From positions 1 through 36,752 of the forward strand of contig JAQGNH010000069.1 of the NCBI GenBank assembly GCA_028291945.1: DNA of 36,752 nt. The letters run 5' to 3'. The number at the start of each line of letters is the position of its first letter. Within the stretch, counting starts at the first letter, position 1. Position numbers and translations under genes: made by a program. The DNA is from Betaproteobacteria bacterium. Its GTDB lineage: Bacteria > Pseudomonadota > Gammaproteobacteria > Burkholderiales > SG8-41. Positions 33,834 to 36,752 of the stretch are shown here, in pieces. The notes beneath the pieces were generated by a model, which saw nothing but the letters and a program-made list of their open reading frames with translations, was not told where the DNA came from and ran no database searches.

Positions 33834-33899
33834 TCACTTGGACGGGATGTCATCGATGCGAGTGTCGATCACGAACTCGGCAAGGCGCTGCCTCAGCAT
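33834..33899 (-). pseudogene. N-terminal stub of an MmgE/PrpD-family gene
   Basis: ATG 33899 has an excellent AGGAGG site six bases upstream (complement of 33906-33911). The 21 codons read LRQRLAEFVIDTRIDDIPSK after the Met, the usual opening of an MmgE/PrpD protein, and then a TGA ends the frame. The codons after the stop do not continue the family, so the rest has been deleted and not just interrupted. The promoter and ribosome binding site may still drive the dehydrogenase gene. Confidence 0.6.
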
Positions 33900-33911
33900 G
33901 GTCGGCCTCCT

Positions 33912-34073
33912 CTAGAACGAACCTGATATTACAGCGATCGAATGCAGCTGCCACGGCTCACGCGATCGAGAACAAAACGTTCTGAATCGATAACGAAACT
34001 CTTCTTCCATGCTTAGCCGACCGCACGTAAACTGGCACAGCGCGACTCTAGCCACGCACTGGCATGTCTCAGG
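33912..34073. other. Upstream region without recognised genes
   Basis: This forms the left part of the 461-bp divergent gap (33900-34360) between the PrpD stub and the CoA-transferase pair. It is AT-richer than the surrounding genes and may hold promoters in both directions, but no convincing -35/-10 pair was found. Confidence 0.4.
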
Positions 34074-34266
34074 TGTCATTGCGAGGGATGGAGTGCACGC
34101 CCACCACGCCGTGGTTGGGCATTGGAAGCACCCGACCGCTCCGCTACCCGTTGCGAGCGTACGAGGAAGGAAGGTTACGGAGGGAAACCTCGGTTTCTCT
34201 CTGTTCGTTCGCTGGCAGAAGTGGCTGCAGAATGGCAGCCAAGTCGCTGTGCTCCTCGCGATGACA
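34074..34266. repeat. 193-bp element with TGTCATTGCGAGG inverted ends
   Basis: The left end TGTCATTGCGAGG (34074-34086) and right end CCTCGCGATGACA (34254-34266) are inverted repeats matching at 12 of 13 bases. This is the end type of a widespread family of bacterial intergenic repeats. The interior holds no recognisable coding sequence. It lies 94 bp upstream of the CoA-transferase start. Confidence 0.65.
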
Positions 34267-34360
34267 GTCGGTTACCGCGCCTTGCCTCGGAGGCGCCGTA
34301 ACATGCTTAGGACCAACCGGAGTTGAGAGCTTCTAGCCGCGCGCCTTCAACCTACTGCCC

Positions 34361-35614
34361 ATGACGAACACACCTTCTGCGACAGACCCGCCCGCCGCGC
34401 TCGAGGGACTGCGTGTGCTCGACCTGTCGGGCCCGATGGGCAACTACTGCGGAAAAATGTTCGGCGATCTCGGCGCCGACGTCATACTCATCGAGCCTCC
34501 GGCAGGCACGCGCCTGCGGCACGAACCGCCCTACATCGACAATACGCCGGGCCTCGAGCGCAGTCTTTCGTACGCGTACCACAATACGAGCAAGCGCGGG
34601 ATCACGCTGGATCTCGATACGCAAAGCGGGCAGGATCTTTTTCGCAAGCTTGTAAGGACGGCCGATGTCGTCATCGAGACGGAAGTGCCCGGCGTCATGC
34701 AGTCGCGAGGGCTTGCGTACGAGCAACTCAGCACGCTGCGGCCGCAGCTCGTGATGGCAAGCATCACGGCGTTCGGTCAGTCGGGACCGTATGCCCAGTA
34801 CGACGCGCAGGATCTCGTCGCGCTCGCGCTCGGCGGCATGCTCTATATTGGCGGCTACCCCGACGCCCCGCCGACGCGCGCCTACGGCAATCAGGCTTAC
34901 ATGTGCGCCAGCATGTACGGCGCAGTCTCCGCGATGATTGCCGTGCTGGAGGCCGAACAGTCAGGGCGCGGACAGCACGTCGATATCTCGATGCAGGAAT
35001 GCGTGGTGCTGGGACAGGAAAACGCCGTGCAGTTCTATGACCTCGAAGGCACGATACGCAAGCGCGCCGGAGGCGAAGGCCGCTTTGCCGGGTACGGCAT
35101 GTTCGAGTGCCAGGACGGCCACATCTACATGCTGGCCGGAGGCATCGGCGAAAACAAGTTCTGGTCGCGCACCGTGCAGTGGCTCATTAAAGAGAACGTC
35201 GCAGGAGCGGAGAGCTTGCTAGGCGAGGAATGGAGAAATCCCGAATACCTGCGAACCGAAGACGCGAAGCGCATTTTCAGGCAGATCTTTCTCCCGTGGT
35301 CGAAAACACGCACCAAAGCCTATCTCTTCCATGAGGGACAGCGCCATCACGTTCCGATTGCGCCGGTCAACACACCCGCGGATGTTCTTCAGAGCCGGCA
35401 GCTCAAACATCGCGGCTATTTCGTCGAGCTCATGCATCATCTTCGCAGCGAACCGATGCTCGCGCCGGGAGCACCGTACAAATTGTCCGAAACGCCGTGG
35501 CGTATTCAACGATCCGCTCCGCGGCTGGGTGAGCACAACGCCAAGGTGTTCAGTGAGATCGGCGTGGACAGTGCCGCGCTTTCGCTGCTCCACTCCGCGG
35601 GAGTCACTTCGTGA
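34361..35614 (+). CDS. Family III CoA-transferase lacking the catalytic aspartate
   Basis: A 417-residue CaiB/BaiF-type protein: LEGLRVLDLSGPMGNYCGKM, FGDLGADVILIEPP, NTSKRGITLDLD, FGQSGPY, GRGQHVDISMQECVVLGQ. Where the catalytic Asp is expected (before the helix CASMYGAVSAMIAVLEAE) the sequence is YGNQAY, giving Asn177. Its stop overlaps the start of the next CoA-transferase (GTGA), so the two are translationally coupled and may form a heterodimer like benzylsuccinate CoA-transferase BbsEF, with this subunit structural or regulatory. No clear ribosome binding site is seen. Confidence 0.88.
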   Translation: MTNTPSATDPPAALEGLRVLDLSGPMGNYCGKMFGDLGADVILIEPPAGTRLRHEPPYIDNTPGLERSLSYAYHNTSKRGITLDLDTQSGQDLFRKLVRTADVVIETEVPGVMQSRGLAYEQLSTLRPQLVMASITAFGQSGPYAQYDAQDLVALALGGMLYIGGYPDAPPTRAYGNQAYMCASMYGAVSAMIAVLEAEQSGRGQHVDISMQECVVLGQENAVQFYDLEGTIRKRAGGEGRFAGYGMFECQDGHIYMLAGGIGENKFWSRTVQWLIKENVAGAESLLGEEWRNPEYLRTEDAKRIFRQIFLPWSKTRTKAYLFHEGQRHHVPIAPVNTPADVLQSRQLKHRGYFVELMHHLRSEPMLAPGAPYKLSETPWRIQRSAPRLGEHNAKVFSEIGVDSAALSLLHSAGVTS

Positions 35615-36752
35615 GCCACCTCCCGCTCGAAGGTGTGCGCGTAACCGACTTCAGCTGGATCGGGGCCGGGTCGTACGCGACCAAGATACTCGGCGATCTC
35701 GGCGCCAACGTGATCAAGATCGAAAGCACGAAAGCGCTCGATCAGCTCCGCACCGGCGGTCCTTTCAAGGACAAGAAGAAAGGCGTGAATCGCAGCGGTT
35801 ACTTCGCGGACCGCAACACGAGCAAGCGCAGCATCACGATCAACATGAAGCATCCGCGCGCGCTGGATCTTGTCAAGAAGCTGATCGCGAAGACCGACAT
35901 TGTCGCGAACAACTTCACGCCGGGCGTCATGGAACGGTTTGGCCTCGGCTATGCGGAAGTACAGGCGCTGAAGCCCGACATCATTTACCTCTCGATGTCG
36001 ATGAATGGACAGAAAGGACCGGAAACCAATTACCTCGGCTATGGGGCCAGCATTGCTGCGCTGACGGGGCTGACCTATCTCACCGGCGTTCCCGGCCGCG
36101 CGCCGGTCGGAACCGGCACCAACTATCCTGACCATATCCCTAATCCATCGCACGCGGCCTTCGCCGTGCTTGCCGCGTTGCGCTATCGGCGGCGCACCGG
36201 CAAAGGACAGCAGATCGACTTGGCGCAGGTGGAACCGATGACTGCGCTACTCGGCCCGACCTTGCTCGATTACACGGTGAACGGACACAACCAGGCGTGC
36301 AGCGGCAATCAGCATCCGTGGGCTGCGCCGCATGGAGTCTATCCTTGCGCCGGCGAAGATCGTTGGATCGCAATTGCCGTCATGGACGATGCACAGTGGA
36401 CCATGCTCGTCGAAGTGCTCGGCTCGCCGTCATGGGCTCACGAAGCGCGCTGGGACAATGTCGCTGCACGGCGCAGCGCGTGCGATGAGCTCGACACCTT
36501 CATCGGCGCCGAGACCGCCAAGTGGGAAGCGGAAAAACTCATGACAGCGCTGCAGACGAGAGGCGTATCGGCCGGTGTCGTCCAGAACGCTGAAGACGTG
36601 ATCACACGCGATCCGCAGCTCGCGCATCGGGGGCACTGGATCAAGCTCAAGCACGCAGAGATGGGTGAAACGATCTATAACGGTCCGCCTTTCCGCTTTT
36701 CGCGCACGGTCGCCGGACTGCGCTCAGCCGCTCCGCTCCTGGGCGAGCACAC
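35611..36752 (+). CDS. Family III CoA-transferase (3' end beyond the window)
   Basis: 380 codons are visible, with no stop before the right edge. GTG start at 35611 overlapping the previous stop. Blocks: LEGVRVTDFSWIGAGSYATK, ILGDLGANVIKIEST, NTSKRSITINMKHP, GYGASIAALTGLTYLTG, and the catalytic Asp D174 in GTNYPDHIPNPSH; then GKGQQIDLAQVEPM. Near-complete length for the family, so little is missing. It is expected to be the catalytic partner of the Asn-bearing subunit before it. Confidence 0.92.
   Translation, partial: MSHLPLEGVRVTDFSWIGAGSYATKILGDLGANVIKIESTKALDQLRTGGPFKDKKKGVNRSGYFADRNTSKRSITINMKHPRALDLVKKLIAKTDIVANNFTPGVMERFGLGYAEVQALKPDIIYLSMSMNGQKGPETNYLGYGASIAALTGLTYLTGVPGRAPVGTGTNYPDHIPNPSHAAFAVLAALRYRRRTGKGQQIDLAQVEPMTALLGPTLLDYTVNGHNQACSGNQHPWAAPHGVYPCAGEDRWIAIAVMDDAQWTMLVEVLGSPSWAHEARWDNVAARRSACDELDTFIGAETAKWEAEKLMTALQTRGVSAGVVQNAEDVITRDPQLAHRGHWIKLKHAEMGETIYNGPPFRFSRTVAGLRSAAPLLGEH

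Noticed and set aside
33834-33836. Second selenocysteine codon in the PrpD stub
   Set aside because: The codons after this TGA do not continue the PrpD family, so it is a true truncation.

Overview
The window is a GC-rich stretch from a betaproteobacterium, most likely of the Burkholderiales/Alcaligenaceae type. The basis is a very large set of periplasmic Bug/TctC solute-binding proteins mixed with CoA-dependent and hydantoinase-type catabolic genes. This is inferred from gene content; no rRNA or tRNA is present to place it. Ten Bug genes (one cut by the left edge) lie in 37 kb, and no TctA or TctB membrane subunit is present.

Left part (1-13.6 kb): a Bug gene running off the edge, a forward amidohydrolase-Bug pair, then one long reverse operon read from 13.58 kb leftwards: Bug, AtuA-like (DUF1446), DUF4387, HyuA, HyuB, Bug, MmgE/PrpD, Bug, and a TauD-type dioxygenase. 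Most junctions are tight or overlap by 4 bp. A divergent CysB-type LysR regulator (13670-14593) faces this operon across a short promoter region.

Middle (14.6-25.9 kb): a MEDS-domain gene whose frame is interrupted by a single TGA at what appears to be a conserved cysteine position, with an intact 54-codon continuation and a SECIS-like hairpin just downstream. This candidate selenoprotein is the most interesting item in the window. Next come amidohydrolase-Bug, Bug plus an internally deleted alpha/beta hydrolase, a carboxymuconolactone decarboxylase-like gene and another Bug on the minus strand; then a forward acyl-CoA dehydrogenase / family III CoA-transferase / HMG-CoA lyase-like cluster; then Bug and an alpha/beta hydrolase on the minus strand. 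The acyl-CoA genes look like a route that activates, oxidises and cleaves a branched or hydroxylated organic acid.

Accessory patch (25.9-28.25 kb): visibly AT-richer genes (a TylF-like methyltransferase and a NucA/NucB-type DNase resembling a polymorphic-toxin tip) lie between three broken pieces of an ATP-dependent DNA ligase gene. This looks like a decayed, horizontally acquired insertion site.

Right part (28.25-36.75 kb): a reverse group (D-2-hydroxyacid dehydrogenase, MmgE/PrpD, Bug, PhnD-like binding protein, hydrolase-fold protein), a PrpD stub with an intact ribosome binding site, several dispersed palindromic repeats, and a forward pair of translationally coupled family III CoA-transferases, the second cut by the right edge.
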